64,000 nucleotides of DNA, from NCBI RefSeq assembly GCF_002939705.1, contig NZ_MDCB01000008.1:1-64000 (forward strand). Direction: 5' to 3'. Shown in pieces: positions 18,669 to 29,601 of this stretch. The notes under the pieces were generated by a model, which searched no databases, was not told the DNA's origin, and saw nothing but the letters and a program-made list of their open reading frames with translations. The position numbers and the translations under genes were made by a program. Origin of the DNA: Xanthomonas albilineans (GTDB taxonomy: Bacteria > Pseudomonadota > Gammaproteobacteria > Xanthomonadales > Xanthomonadaceae). Position 1 is the stretch's first letter. Each line of letters opens with the position of its first letter.

Positions 18669-20756
18669 TCAGACGACGGCCGCGCGCCCGATCGCCGGAT
18701 CGCTCATGCTCGGATGTCCGGTTTCGATATGTCCGGCCAAGCGTCGCCGCCACGGCGGCATGGCCTCGCTGGTGACCAGCAGATCGTACCAATGGTGCTG
18801 CGCCTGCAGCGGGAAACGCAGCACGCGGCGCGCGCCCGGGGCCAGCACGTGCGTCCGCTCCGCACCGTCCCGATAGCCATCGCGAACCCGCAGCGTAGCG
18901 GACTGCGCGCCCGCATTGCCCAACTCCAGCAGCAGGCATTGCGCCGCAACGTCGTATTCAATTTCGGCATGCAAACCGGCGTCGGCCAGGCCGTCGCCAT
19001 GGAACTCGCGCAGAAAGCCATTCGGCCCATGCACGCGCAGCGCATACCCGGCATCGGCGACATCGCCGCGCCACGCGCGCGCGTCCTGCAGTTCGCTACC
19101 GGCGGCCAGCGTGTAGAACCAGGGGCCGGCGACGCCGTCATCGGCATAGACATTGAGCGCCACCCCGGCGGCGCCACGGTTGCGCATGCGCAACACCCGC
19201 GCCTGCGCTTGCACCTGCATACGCACATCGACATCGTAGGGCAGCGCACGCGCCGGGCGCTGGCCGGGTTCTTGCACCGGCAGCGCCTGCTGCAACGGAC
19301 GCTGCGGCGGCGGCAGCGTCGCGGTGGCATCGATGCGGGCGATGAAGTCGCCCGTGTGCGGCAACACCACCGGCGCCGCATCGTGACCGGCGAAGTCCAA
19401 CGTCGAGGTCAGATCGCCAGCCACAGCGCGACGCCAGGGGTTGATGTTGGGTTCCATGACACCGAAACGACGCTCCAGGAAGCGGATCACCGAGGTGTGG
19501 TCGAACACCTGCGAATTCACCCAGCCACCACGGCTCCACGGCGACACCACCAACATCGGCACGCGCGGCCCCAGTCCGACCGGGACCCCGTGATAGTCCT
19601 CGCCGTGCAGGTCCACGTTGCTGGCCCCCAGCTCCGGAAGGATCGCCGGCAATGCCGGGGGCACGTGGTCGAAGAAACCATCGTTCTCGTCGTAATTAAT
19701 CAGAAATACCGTCTTGGACCAGACCTCGGGCGATCCGGCCAGGATGTCCAACAGGCGCGCGCTCAACGATTGCCCGTAAGCCGGCGTGGCCTCGGGATGT
19801 TCGCTGAGCAGGTAAGGCGCGACGATCCAGGAGACCTGGGGCAAGGTACCAGCGCGCACGTCGCGCGCGAACGCGGCGAGCAGATGTTCGCCACGCGACG
19901 CCTTGGCGTTGTCGGCGCTGGAACCCGGCACCCAGGCACGGCCGCGACGGTACAGCGGCGAAGCACGATCCAGGTTGCGGAAGTGGGCGAAGTACGCGTG
20001 GCTGTTGTCGCCATAGTTGTCGAACTCCTGATACACCTGCCAACGGATGCCGGCCTGCTGCAAGCGTTCGGCGTAGGTGGTCCAGGTGTAGCCGGGAAAG
20101 CGCGGATTATCGCGCGCCATATCCGCGGTCCAGTTGCCGTCATCACGATTGTTCACCGCCTGTTCGCCATCGTTGCCGACGCTCAGGCCGCTGGTGCCGG
20201 TGAACATGTACATGCGGTTGGGATTGGTCGGACCAAACACAGAGGCGTGGTAGCCATCGCAAATGGTGAAGGCGTCGGCCAGCGCGTAGTAGAACGGCAA
20301 GTCCTCGCGCTGGAAATGGCCCATGCTCATCGCGCTCTTCTGCGCGATCCAGGCATCGTGATGTTTCCAGGTTTCGTGCGCGCCCTTCCAATCGTGGTTG
20401 AGGTCCTTCATCCACTGCGCGCTGGTGGTCTGACTGTCGAGACGAAACGGCAGCACGTAGCGCTCTCCAGCACCCGGCTCGGGCTGGTACCAGACCGGCC
20501 GGCCATTGGGCAAGCGCAGCGGCCGTGGATCACAATAACCACGCACCCCGCGCAGACAGCCGAAGTAATGGTCGAAGGAGCGGTTCTCCTGCATCAAGAT
20601 CACCACATGCTGCACGTCCTGCAACGTGCCGGTGACCCGCGCCGGCGGCACCGCCAGCGCACTGCGGATGGCTCCCGGCAACAGCGGCATGGCCGCTCCT
20701 GCCCCCAGGGCCAGGGACGCACGGGCAAGGAAACGACGACGGCTATATTCGACCAC
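18669..20756 (-). CDS. plc: Tat-exported phospholipase C (PlcN/PlcH family)
   Basis: About 695 residues. A twin-arginine signal (SRRRFLARASLALGAG) is followed by the phosphoesterase domain: VVILMQENRSFDHYFGCL, WKGAHETWKHHD, FGPTNPNRMYMFTG, NYDENDGFFDHVPP and GLGPRVPMLVVSPWSRGGWV. Two C-terminal DUF756 beta-domains follow. The family hydrolyses phosphatidylcholine or sphingomyelin to release phosphocholine. GTG at 20756 places the RR motif correctly; a TTG at 20789 is the alternative and would fall too close to the promoter. A candidate Pho box precedes it. It is convergent with the TonB receptor gene. Confidence 0.9.
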   Translation of the reverse strand: MVEYSRRRFLARASLALGAGAAMPLLPGAIRSALAVPPARVTGTLQDVQHVVILMQENRSFDHYFGCLRGVRGYCDPRPLRLPNGRPVWYQPEPGAGERYVLPFRLDSQTTSAQWMKDLNHDWKGAHETWKHHDAWIAQKSAMSMGHFQREDLPFYYALADAFTICDGYHASVFGPTNPNRMYMFTGTSGLSVGNDGEQAVNNRDDGNWTADMARDNPRFPGYTWTTYAERLQQAGIRWQVYQEFDNYGDNSHAYFAHFRNLDRASPLYRRGRAWVPGSSADNAKASRGEHLLAAFARDVRAGTLPQVSWIVAPYLLSEHPEATPAYGQSLSARLLDILAGSPEVWSKTVFLINYDENDGFFDHVPPALPAILPELGASNVDLHGEDYHGVPVGLGPRVPMLVVSPWSRGGWVNSQVFDHTSVIRFLERRFGVMEPNINPWRRAVAGDLTSTLDFAGHDAAPVVLPHTGDFIARIDATATLPPPQRPLQQALPVQEPGQRPARALPYDVDVRMQVQAQARVLRMRNRGAAGVALNVYADDGVAGPWFYTLAAGSELQDARAWRGDVADAGYALRVHGPNGFLREFHGDGLADAGLHAEIEYDVAAQCLLLELGNAGAQSATLRVRDGYRDGAERTHVLAPGARRVLRFPLQAQHHWYDLLVTSEAMPPWRRRLAGHIETGHPSMSDPAIGRAAVV

Positions 20757-20814
20757 GGCAACGCATACCGACAACGAGCGAACGCTCAAGCGTCGGTCAG
20801 CCTAGCGGCCGCGG

Positions 20815-20832
20815 ATGAAATAACGTTGACAG
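20815..20832 (-). promoter_or_regulatory. Candidate Pho box upstream of phospholipase C
   Basis: Minus strand CTGTCAA-CGTT-ATTTCAT: two direct 7-base halves, 4 bases apart, matching the PhoB consensus CTGTCAT at 6/7 and 5/7. It lies 58 bases upstream of the chosen GTG. A TAGGCT element 10 bases downstream could serve as -10. Confidence 0.5.
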
Positions 20833-21038
20833 GGCCTAGACGGACCATAGAACTGCCACATCGACCGCCAAGGGGCTTGGGCCGGCATCAGCAAACCCGC
20901 GCGAACCGTCGCCAACACCTTCGCGCTGCGCACAGAGGGATCGCCACTGGCACTGCGCAGCGCATCCTCAGCGCGGTTGATGCAGCGCCGCCCCGCAGAG
21001 GCGGGGCGGGTTGGGTCGCACCGATCCGCGAGCGCGGA
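20833..21038. other. Gap between plc and purA
   Basis: No gene seen. A GC-rich inverted repeat near 20990-21010 (CCGCCCCGC / GCGGGGCGG type) lies after the purA stop but has no T-run, so a purA terminator is possible but weak. Confidence 0.4.
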
Positions 21039-22511
<1,473 letters not shown>

Positions 22512-22636
22512 TGCATTATCCGGGTTTTGGATGACGCTCACCAGCCCCTCGCCCAGAACGTTCAGCACCAACGCGCACGCGATCGAAACGCCGAATCCGC
22601 GCTTGCGCTGGCCGGACCGGATCCGGATGGCGACGC

Positions 22637-23503
22637 TCAGCGATCGCTCTTGAGGTACTGCAAGAACGGATCGTTCTTGTCCAACACAATGACGCCATTG
22701 CCGTCGGCCATGGCACCACGGTAAGCCTCCAGGCTGCGGTAAAAGGCATAGAACGCTGGATCGGCCGCACCGGCCTTGCCATAAAGGCTGGCGGCCTGGG
22801 CATCGCCCTCGCCACGCAGTTTCTGCGCGTCGCGTTCGGCTTCGGCAACCAGCACGGTGCTTTCACGGTCGGCCTGAGCGCGAATGGTCAACGCCTGTTC
22901 TTCGCCTTCGGCGCGCAACTTCGCGGCCTCCTGCTTGCGCTGCGCACGCATGCGCTCGTAGACATCGTTGATGACACGGCTATCGGTCGGCAGATCGATC
23001 TGCTTGATACGCAAGTCGACGATCTGCATCCCCAGCGTTTTACTGGCCGCGTTGATCGCCACCAGTTGTTTGGCAATCAGTTCGCTGCGATCGCCCGACA
23101 CCAGTTGCTGCAAGGTGCGCGAGTTGATCTGATTGCGCAGCGAATCGGTGATGATCGGCGCCAGCAAGGTATTGGCGACCTTTTCGTCGCCGCCGGTGGT
23201 GGCGCGGTAGAACGCACGCACATCGGAGATATAGCCGATGGCGAAGAAACTAACGCTGACATCCTTCTGCTCGGCAGTGAAGTAGCGCGCCGGCGTGGTG
23301 TCCAGCACCTGGAAGCGGCGATCGAACATGCGCACCGATTCCACCAGCGGGACTTTGAAGTGCAGTCCCGGCTGGAGATCGGAGCGGACCACCCGGCCCA
23401 GGTTCAGCACCATCGCGCTCTTGTCCTCGGGCACCACGAACACCGCGCTGAACAGCGCGAACAGCGCGATCACGGCGACGCCCGCCCACACTGAGATTTT
23501 CAT
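22637..23503 (-). CDS. hflC: HflC, FtsH protease modulator
   Basis: 288 residues. One N-terminal membrane helix (VAVIALFALFSAVFVVPEDK) and a periplasmic SPFH/band-7 domain (DRRFQVLDTTPARYFTAEQK, VADLRIKQIDLP-type segment), then a charged coiled coil (ERMRAQRKQEAAKLRAEGEE). With HflK it forms the large inner-membrane complex that surrounds and restrains FtsH. The start overlaps the hflK stop by four bases (ATGA), showing translational coupling. Confidence 0.95.
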   Translation of the reverse strand: MKISVWAGVAVIALFALFSAVFVVPEDKSAMVLNLGRVVRSDLQPGLHFKVPLVESVRMFDRRFQVLDTTPARYFTAEQKDVSVSFFAIGYISDVRAFYRATTGGDEKVANTLLAPIITDSLRNQINSRTLQQLVSGDRSELIAKQLVAINAASKTLGMQIVDLRIKQIDLPTDSRVINDVYERMRAQRKQEAAKLRAEGEEQALTIRAQADRESTVLVAEAERDAQKLRGEGDAQAASLYGKAGAADPAFYAFYRSLEAYRGAMADGNGVIVLDKNDPFLQYLKSDR

Positions 23504-24639
23504 CGCTGCATCTCCTCATCCTCACGCCCAGTCGGACGCGACGTGCGCTCCGGGTCGCGGACACTCTCTGCCGAACGACTGTTCAACGCCGGCATCAAGA
23601 ACTCTTGCGGTAACGTCGTCGGCTGTGTCGGCGTCGTGGCCGATGCCGCCTTGCCGCCTTCGGCCGGCATCGGCAGGTAGATCATCGGGCGAGCTTCGCC
23701 GCCGATGACCTTGCGGCTCTCCGCCAGCACCTGCTGCAGGGTCTCCAGCCACAGCCGCTTGCGGGTGACCTCCGGAGCGTTCTGATACTGCTGCTGCAAC
23801 AGGGTGAAGCGATCGGCATCGCCCTGCGCGCGGGCAATCGCCGCATCCTTATCGCCTTCGGCCACGGTACGTGTGCGTGCCGCCTGGCCGCGCGCCTCCG
23901 GCACCACCTTGGCGGCATAGGCCTGGGCTTCGTTGATAAGCCGCTCCTTCACCTGCTGAGCGCCGTTGACCTCGTCGAAGGCAGACTTCACCGCTTCCGG
24001 CGGACGCGCATCGGGCAGGGTCAGGCCGGTCACGATCAGGCCGGTATGGTAGGCCTTCAGCGCCACCTGCAGGCGATCACGGGCGGCGACGGCCATCGGC
24101 CCACGATTGTTCAGCACCGTATTGAGATCCGAGTGTCCAACCTGCTCGCGTACTGCGCTCTGCGCGGCCTGCTGCAGCACTTGGTCGGCATCGCGCGTGC
24201 CGAACACGTAGGTGCGCGGATCCTCGACCCGATACTGCACATTGAGCGATACATTGACGATGTTCTCGTCACCGGTCAGCACCGGCAACTGGCTGTCGAA
24301 GGTCTTGATCCGGGTCGCATCGACCTTGCGCACCGTCTCGATCGGCCAGGGCAGCTTGAAGTTGGGACCCGGCAGCAAGATCCGCGAGAACTGACCGAAG
24401 CGCAGCACCACCCCGCGTTGTTGCTCGCCAATCAACTGGAAGCTGCTGAACAACAGCGCCACCACCGCCACCCCCAGCACCCAACGGCCGATGCCGCCGC
24501 CGTCGCCGAATAACTCCTTCAACGGACCGGGCAACCCACCCCACTTACGCCCCCCATTGCCGCCACGCGGCGCCCAGGGACCACGCCCACCATTGTCCGG
24601 GCCGTCTCCGCCGTTGCCGCCAGGTGTATTCCAGGCCAT
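23500..24639 (-). CDS. hflK: HflK, FtsH protease modulator
   Basis: 379 residues. A glycine/asparagine-rich cytoplasmic N-terminus (MAWNTPGGNGGDGPDNGGRG), one membrane helix (WVLGVAVVALLFSSFQLIGE), the SPFH domain (LRFGQFSRILLPGPNFKLPWP) and a coiled coil. Partner of HflC. First gene of the hflKC pair; GGAG precedes the ATG. Divergent from the MDR reductase gene, with about 145 bases between. Confidence 0.95.
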   Translation of the reverse strand: MAWNTPGGNGGDGPDNGGRGPWAPRGGNGGRKWGGLPGPLKELFGDGGGIGRWVLGVAVVALLFSSFQLIGEQQRGVVLRFGQFSRILLPGPNFKLPWPIETVRKVDATRIKTFDSQLPVLTGDENIVNVSLNVQYRVEDPRTYVFGTRDADQVLQQAAQSAVREQVGHSDLNTVLNNRGPMAVAARDRLQVALKAYHTGLIVTGLTLPDARPPEAVKSAFDEVNGAQQVKERLINEAQAYAAKVVPEARGQAARTRTVAEGDKDAAIARAQGDADRFTLLQQQYQNAPEVTRKRLWLETLQQVLAESRKVIGGEARPMIYLPMPAEGGKAASATTPTQPTTLPQEFLMPALNSRSAESVRDPERTSRPTGREDEEMQR

Positions 24640-24784
24640 GCATACTCCAAGAAGGAAAGGTGCCGACGGGTCGGTCCGCGCCGGTCACCGGTTGTCAGTC
24701 GCTGATTCTACAAGATGCGGCAGAACCGACATTAGCAAAAGGTATTTTGGTGCATTCATGCAGACAGACCGACCGAGGTGCTCC

Positions 24785-25789
24785 ATGCCCATTCCCGCCC
24801 AGTTCTCTGCCTTCCACATCCACCAGGACGCGGCCGGCCACCGCGCCGGCATCGCATCGCTCGCGCTGGACCAGCTCAACCCCGGCGACGTCGTGATCCG
24901 TGTCGCCTGGTCCTCGGTGAACTTCAAGGACGCGCTCGCCGGCACTGGCCAAGGCAAAATCCTGCGACGCTTTCCGCTGGTCGGGGGGATCGACGTGGCC
25001 GGGTACGTGGTTGCTTCCGACGACCCAGCGTTCAAAGAAGGCGATGCGGTGTTGGTCACCGGCTGTGGCCTCAGCGAGACCCGCGACGGCGGCTACAGCG
25101 AATACGCACGCCTGGAGTCCAAGTGGGTGGTGCCGCTGCCGGCCGGACTGAGCCTGCGCGAAAGCATGGTGCTGGGTACCGCGGGCTTCACCGCGGCGCT
25201 GGCGCTGCTGCGCCTGCTCGACAACCGGCAGACCCCGGCGCACGGCCCGCTGTGCGTGACCGGCGCCAGCGGCGGGGTCGGCTCGCTGGCGATCGACATC
25301 TTCAGCCGCGCCGGCTTCGAGGTGCACGCGGTCAGCGGCAAACCCGAGCACGCCGATGCGCTGAAAGCCCTCGGCGCCACCCAGGTCCTCGACCGCGATG
25401 TCCTGCAGACCACGCGCCCGCTGGAATCGGCACGCTTCGGTGGCGGCCTGGATAACGTCGGCGGGGCGATGCTGACCAGCCTACTGGCGCAAACCGCACC
25501 CTACGGCAATGTCGCCTGTGCCGGCTTGGCGGCGACCGCGGAGCTGAACATGACGGTGATGCCCTTCATCCTGCGTGGCGTCTCGCTACTTGGCATCGGC
25601 TCGGCCGGTACCGCTCGCGACCTGCGCGAGCGCATCTGGCAGCAGCTGGGCAGCGACTGGAAGCCGCGCCATCTGGATGTCATCTGCACCCGCGAGGTGG
25701 AGCTGGCCGAGCTACCGGAAGTCTTCGCGACGATGCTCGCCGGCCAGTCGTTCGGGCGCACCGTGGTGCGTCTGGACCCAACGGCGTGA
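24785..25789 (+). CDS. Acrylyl-CoA reductase-type MDR oxidoreductase (AcuI/YhdH family)
   Basis: 334 residues. Zinc-independent MDR fold: VIRVAWSSVNFKDALAGTGQ, FPLVGGIDVAGYVVASDDP, then the NADPH-binding GASGGVGSLAIDIFSRAGF and DNVGGAMLTSLL. The GID and NFKD motifs are typical of the YhdH/AcuI group, which reduces acryloyl-CoA with NADPH. The ATG at 24785 follows GAGGTG; an upstream extension of the frame is not supported. Physiological substrate is not known here; a link to propionate metabolism (prp genes at 41-48 kb) is conceivable. Confidence 0.88.
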   Translation: MPIPAQFSAFHIHQDAAGHRAGIASLALDQLNPGDVVIRVAWSSVNFKDALAGTGQGKILRRFPLVGGIDVAGYVVASDDPAFKEGDAVLVTGCGLSETRDGGYSEYARLESKWVVPLPAGLSLRESMVLGTAGFTAALALLRLLDNRQTPAHGPLCVTGASGGVGSLAIDIFSRAGFEVHAVSGKPEHADALKALGATQVLDRDVLQTTRPLESARFGGGLDNVGGAMLTSLLAQTAPYGNVACAGLAATAELNMTVMPFILRGVSLLGIGSAGTARDLRERIWQQLGSDWKPRHLDVICTREVELAELPEVFATMLAGQSFGRTVVRLDPTA

Positions 25790-25866
25790 GCGCAGGTTTG
25801 TGACGGAAAAGGCTTTCCGCATTCGTGCCGCCGCCACTACACTCGGATCCTCCAAGGGGGAGAAAC

Positions 25867-26250
25867 ATGGCACGTGTTTTGATCGTCGACGACTCGCCGT
25901 CGCAGTTGTTAGGCATTCAGCGCATCGTCGAAAAATTGGGCCACGAGACGATCACCGCCCATGACGGCGCCGCCGGGGTGGAAGTGGCCAAGGCGACACT
26001 GCCGGACTTGGTGTTGATGGACGTGGTGATGCCCAACCTCAACGGCTTCCAGGCCACCCGCATGCTAAGCCGCGAGCCGACCACGCAGAACATCCCGGTC
26101 ATCCTGGTCACCACCAAGGACCAGGACACCGACCGCCTGTGGGGGATGCGCCAGGGTGCGCGCGGCTACATCACCAAGCCGTTCTCCGAGCACGAACTGC
26201 ATGAGGCGATCGAACAGGTCTTCAACGGTGAGAATGCAATCCAGCGCTGA
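25867..26250 (+). CDS. pilH: PilH-like single-domain response regulator
   Basis: 127 residues, a stand-alone CheY-like receiver: ARVLIVDDSPSQ, phosphoacceptor Asp in LVLMDVVMPNLNGFQATRML, VTTKDQDTDRLWGMRQGARG and YITKPF. The MPNLNGFQATR and TTKDQ-TD-WG-RQGAR segments are characteristic of PilH of the Pil-Chp twitching pathway. No other chemotaxis gene is adjacent here, so the assignment rests on sequence alone. AAGGGGGA precedes the ATG. Confidence 0.8.
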   Translation: MARVLIVDDSPSQLLGIQRIVEKLGHETITAHDGAAGVEVAKATLPDLVLMDVVMPNLNGFQATRMLSREPTTQNIPVILVTTKDQDTDRLWGMRQGARGYITKPFSEHELHEAIEQVFNGENAIQR

Positions 26251-26498
26251 GCGCATACGCGGGGTACGTTACCGGGGGACAGCAGCGCTATCACACGATT
26301 CGGCGAAAATTTCGATACCTGCATTTTGAAGAAAAGCAGCAGTGCGCTGCATGCCGTTACCCAACTCTCTTTTCTTGCAACGACAGCGTAGCCGCATGCG
26401 ACAGGTAAAACGCGAGCGGGTCGCGCGCTCGTTGAAAACCTACACTCGTACGCATCATGCATGCACGCCCACAGACAACCGAATCGCGAGTGCCAGCT

Positions 26499-27383
26499 CT
26501 AGGACTTCTCGCCGAACGCCTTGGCCAACGCCCGATAGGCCTTGCGCTGCGCTTCGGTTTCCGGAGCCGGCGCCGACACCTCCAATTCGACGATCTGGTC
26601 GCCCGGCGGTGTCCCAGGTAGGCCGCGGCCGCGTAGGCGCAGCTTGCGCCCTGCATCCGAGTCGGGTGGGATTTTCAACTCCACCGCACCGCCGAGCGTC
26701 GGTACGCTGATGCTGGTGCCCAACGCCGCCTGCCACGGCGTCACCTGCAAGGTGTACAGGATATTGCGCCCATCCACCTCGAACTGCGGGTGCGCTGCAT
26801 ACTCGATCTCCAGCAACAGATTGCTGCCGCCGCTACCCTGCCCGCTCAAGCGAATCACCTGACCGGGACGCACGCCCTTGGGCACACGCACGTCCAATTG
26901 CTTGCCGTTGATGGTAATACGCACGCTGTCGCCGGCATGGACGGCCTCCAGCGGCACCGCCAATTTGGCACGGGTATCGCCACGCGGTGCGCCCGGACCC
27001 TGACCGACGCCGCCACCCTGGCGCGCGCGCTGCTGGCGGGCGAACAGGCTCTCGAAGAAGTCGCTGAAACCGCCGGCTGCTCCACCATTGCCGAACACTT
27101 CCTCGACATCGAAGCCGGCACCTCCGCCGTAGTGAGGTGGCGCATGGAACTCCTGGCCCGGCCGATAGCCCTGCGCGCGCAATTGGTCGTAGGCGGCGCG
27201 CTTGGGCGGATCGCGCAAGGCTTCGAAGGCTTCGTTGACCGCCTTGAACTTTTCCTCCGCTCCGGGCTCCTTGCTGACATCGGGATGATATTTGCGCGCC
27301 AGCCGCCGGTACGCGGTCTTGATCTCGGCATCGCCCGCGCTGGGCTCGACGCCCAAAGTCGCGTAGTAATCCTTGAATTGCAT
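26499..27383 (-). CDS. cbpA: CbpA-type DnaJ-class co-chaperone
   Basis: 294 residues. An N-terminal J domain (MQFKDYYATLGVEPSAGDAE with the HPD motif in ARKYHPDVSKEPG), a glycine-rich segment, then two DnaJ C-terminal substrate-binding domains (KLAVPLEAVHAGDSVRITIN, LRLRGRGLPGTPPGDQIVEL). There are no zinc-finger cysteine repeats, which separates it from DnaJ and fits CbpA. It stimulates DnaK. Downstream of hsp20 on the same strand after 136 bases. Confidence 0.92.
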   Translation of the reverse strand: MQFKDYYATLGVEPSAGDAEIKTAYRRLARKYHPDVSKEPGAEEKFKAVNEAFEALRDPPKRAAYDQLRAQGYRPGQEFHAPPHYGGGAGFDVEEVFGNGGAAGGFSDFFESLFARQQRARQGGGVGQGPGAPRGDTRAKLAVPLEAVHAGDSVRITINGKQLDVRVPKGVRPGQVIRLSGQGSGGSNLLLEIEYAAHPQFEVDGRNILYTLQVTPWQAALGTSISVPTLGGAVELKIPPDSDAGRKLRLRGRGLPGTPPGDQIVELEVSAPAPETEAQRKAYRALAKAFGEKS

Positions 27384-27519
27384 CTATCACCTCAAAAAGA
27401 GTCGGCCCGCCGCCTTGCGGCAACGGGCCGGTTGCATACGCTGCGCCATCGCCCGACCATTCTACTGGCCGAGCGCGGCAACGCGACGCCGCCATGGCGA
27501 CGCCGACGTACACATGCGC

Positions 27520-27987
27520 TTACTGCATGATCGTGGCCCCGGTATCGACCTGGATACGGCGCGGCGTACTCGCCGGACGCTTGGGAATCCGCACTTCCAG
27601 CACGCCATGGTAGCCGCTGGCAGAAATGCCGTCGGGATCGGCACTATCCGGCAGTGCGAAGCGACGGTGAAAGCTGCCATAGCGGCGTTCGATCCGCGAG
27701 AAATGCTCGCTGTCGGCAGCCGATTCGCTCTTGCGCTCGCCCTTGATGGAGAGGATGCCCTTGTCCATCGACACCTCGATCTCCGACGGGTCCATACCCG
27801 GCAGATCGGCGTACAACACGAAGCGCTCCGGCTCCTCCTTGATGTCCACGCGCGGCACCCACTGCGCGGTGACGACGGCCGATTCATCGGTACCGCCATT
27901 GGGATCGAAGAAACGGTCGAACACCTGCTTGATCTCGTTCTGGAATGCGGCCTGGGCCGGCCACTGGCGATAACGGACAATGCTCAT
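27520..27987 (-). CDS. hsp20: Small heat-shock protein (Hsp20/alpha-crystallin)
   Basis: 155 residues. The alpha-crystallin domain runs from about VPRVDIKEEPERFVLYADLP to the GVLEVRIPKRP strand, with RRYGSFHRRFALP typical of class A small heat-shock proteins. It prevents aggregation of unfolded proteins. The ATG at 27985-27987 follows AGGAGA; a longer upstream frame is rejected because it lacks the conserved start and overlaps the promoter. A sigma-32-type promoter lies about 90 bases upstream. Confidence 0.94.
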   Translation of the reverse strand: MSIVRYRQWPAQAAFQNEIKQVFDRFFDPNGGTDESAVVTAQWVPRVDIKEEPERFVLYADLPGMDPSEIEVSMDKGILSIKGERKSESAADSEHFSRIERRYGSFHRRFALPDSADPDGISASGYHGVLEVRIPKRPASTPRRIQVDTGATIMQ

Positions 27988-28070
27988 CGTGGTCTCCTGA
28001 AACGTGAATGAGGAACACCCCAAGGGGGCCGTTCGGGGAGGCGGAACAGGCCCGCCGCCCATGCACGTCA

Positions 28071-28097
28071 GATAAGCGTGCATCGTGGTTTTTCAAG
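28071..28097 (-). promoter_or_regulatory. Sigma-32 heat-shock promoter of hsp20
   Basis: Minus strand CTTGAAA, 14 bases, then CTTATCT. The -35 is a perfect sigma-32 match; the -10 is a partial match to CCCCATNT. It is placed 84 bases before the hsp20 ATG, leaving an ~75-base leader. Confidence 0.65.
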
Positions 28098-28158
28098 CCG
28101 TTGACGTCACCTTGCCATCTGCGTTTCTAGAATTGGTTCATCTTTGAAGGAGACCGCT

Positions 28159-28641
28159 ATGCCGATCCAAGCAGGAGAACGCATTCCCGACGCAGTGCTG
28201 CAGCGCATCCGCGACGGCGTCGAACAGGTCGATACCCACACACTCTTCGATGGACGCCGCGCGCTGTTGTTCGCCGTCCCCGGTGCGTTCACTCCAACCT
28301 GCTCGGAAAAGCATCTACCCGGCTATGTGGAGCATTTCGAAGAGTTCCGCAAACGCGGCATCGAGGTCTACTGCATGGCGGTCAACGATCCGTTCGTGAT
28401 GCAGGCCTGGGGCAAGAGCCAATTGGTCCCGGACGGGCTGCAGATGCTGTCAGATGGCAATGGCGACTTCACTAAGGCGCTGGGCCTGGAATTGGACGCC
28501 AGCCACTACGGTATGGGCCTGCGCGCGCGCCGCTTCGCCTTATATGCCGAAAACGGCGTGGTGCGCTCACTGTTCGTCGAGGCACCGGGCGAGTTCAAGG
28601 TCTCAGCCGCGGATTACGTGCTGCAACACCTCCCCGACTGA
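28159..28641 (+). CDS. Prx5-type peroxiredoxin
   Basis: 160 residues. The peroxidatic cysteine is Cys48 in FAVPGAFTPTCSEKHLPGY, the classic Prx5 motif; MAVNDPFVMQAWG and the RRFALYAENGVV strand complete the fold. It reduces peroxides using glutathione, glutaredoxin or thioredoxin. The ATG at 28159 has AAGGAGA seven bases upstream. No fused glutaredoxin domain is present. It is divergent from hsp20 and may share stress responses with it. Confidence 0.93.
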   Translation: MPIQAGERIPDAVLQRIRDGVEQVDTHTLFDGRRALLFAVPGAFTPTCSEKHLPGYVEHFEEFRKRGIEVYCMAVNDPFVMQAWGKSQLVPDGLQMLSDGNGDFTKALGLELDASHYGMGLRARRFALYAENGVVRSLFVEAPGEFKVSAADYVLQHLPD

Positions 28642-28734
28642 TCCCCTCCCCTCTGCTGGCAGGCAACACACGCCAGCCAACCCTGCGCGGCCATGCCGCT
28701 GCTTCGCATCATGTCAACCGCAACTTCAGCCTGA

Positions 28735-29411
<677 letters not shown>

Positions 29412-29532
29412 GGCCCTGCAAAAGACCCAAGACTACGAGAGGTTGGTCAGGTTGAAGTTGCTCAAGCAAGTGAGTCAGATCAAGAGTGCTGGTGACAATG
29501 CCGCAGCGCAAGCGATCGCCCGTGCAGAAACG

Positions 29533-29564
29533 ACGAAGCCGATGCGTTGCCGCATCGGCTTCGT
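29533..29564 (-). terminator. Hairpin after the chemoreceptor gene
   Basis: ACGAAGCCGATGCG and CGCATCGGCTTCGT are perfect 14-base arms around a 4-base loop. On the minus strand a short CGTTT follows. It lies about 40 bases past the receptor stop codon and is probably its terminator, although the T-run is weak. Confidence 0.7.
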
Positions 29565-29601
29565 GGCCGGCCAGTGACTGCATGGCTGCCGTTTAGCAGG
29601 C

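Noticed and set aside
20990-21012. GC-rich inverted repeat after purA considered as a terminator
   Set aside because: There is no T-run on the minus strand after the stem.
22514-22640. Search for a small DUF2065 (yjeT) gene between hflC and purA, where it is often found
   Set aside because: The frames here give no DUF2065-like sequence and no start codon with a ribosome binding site.
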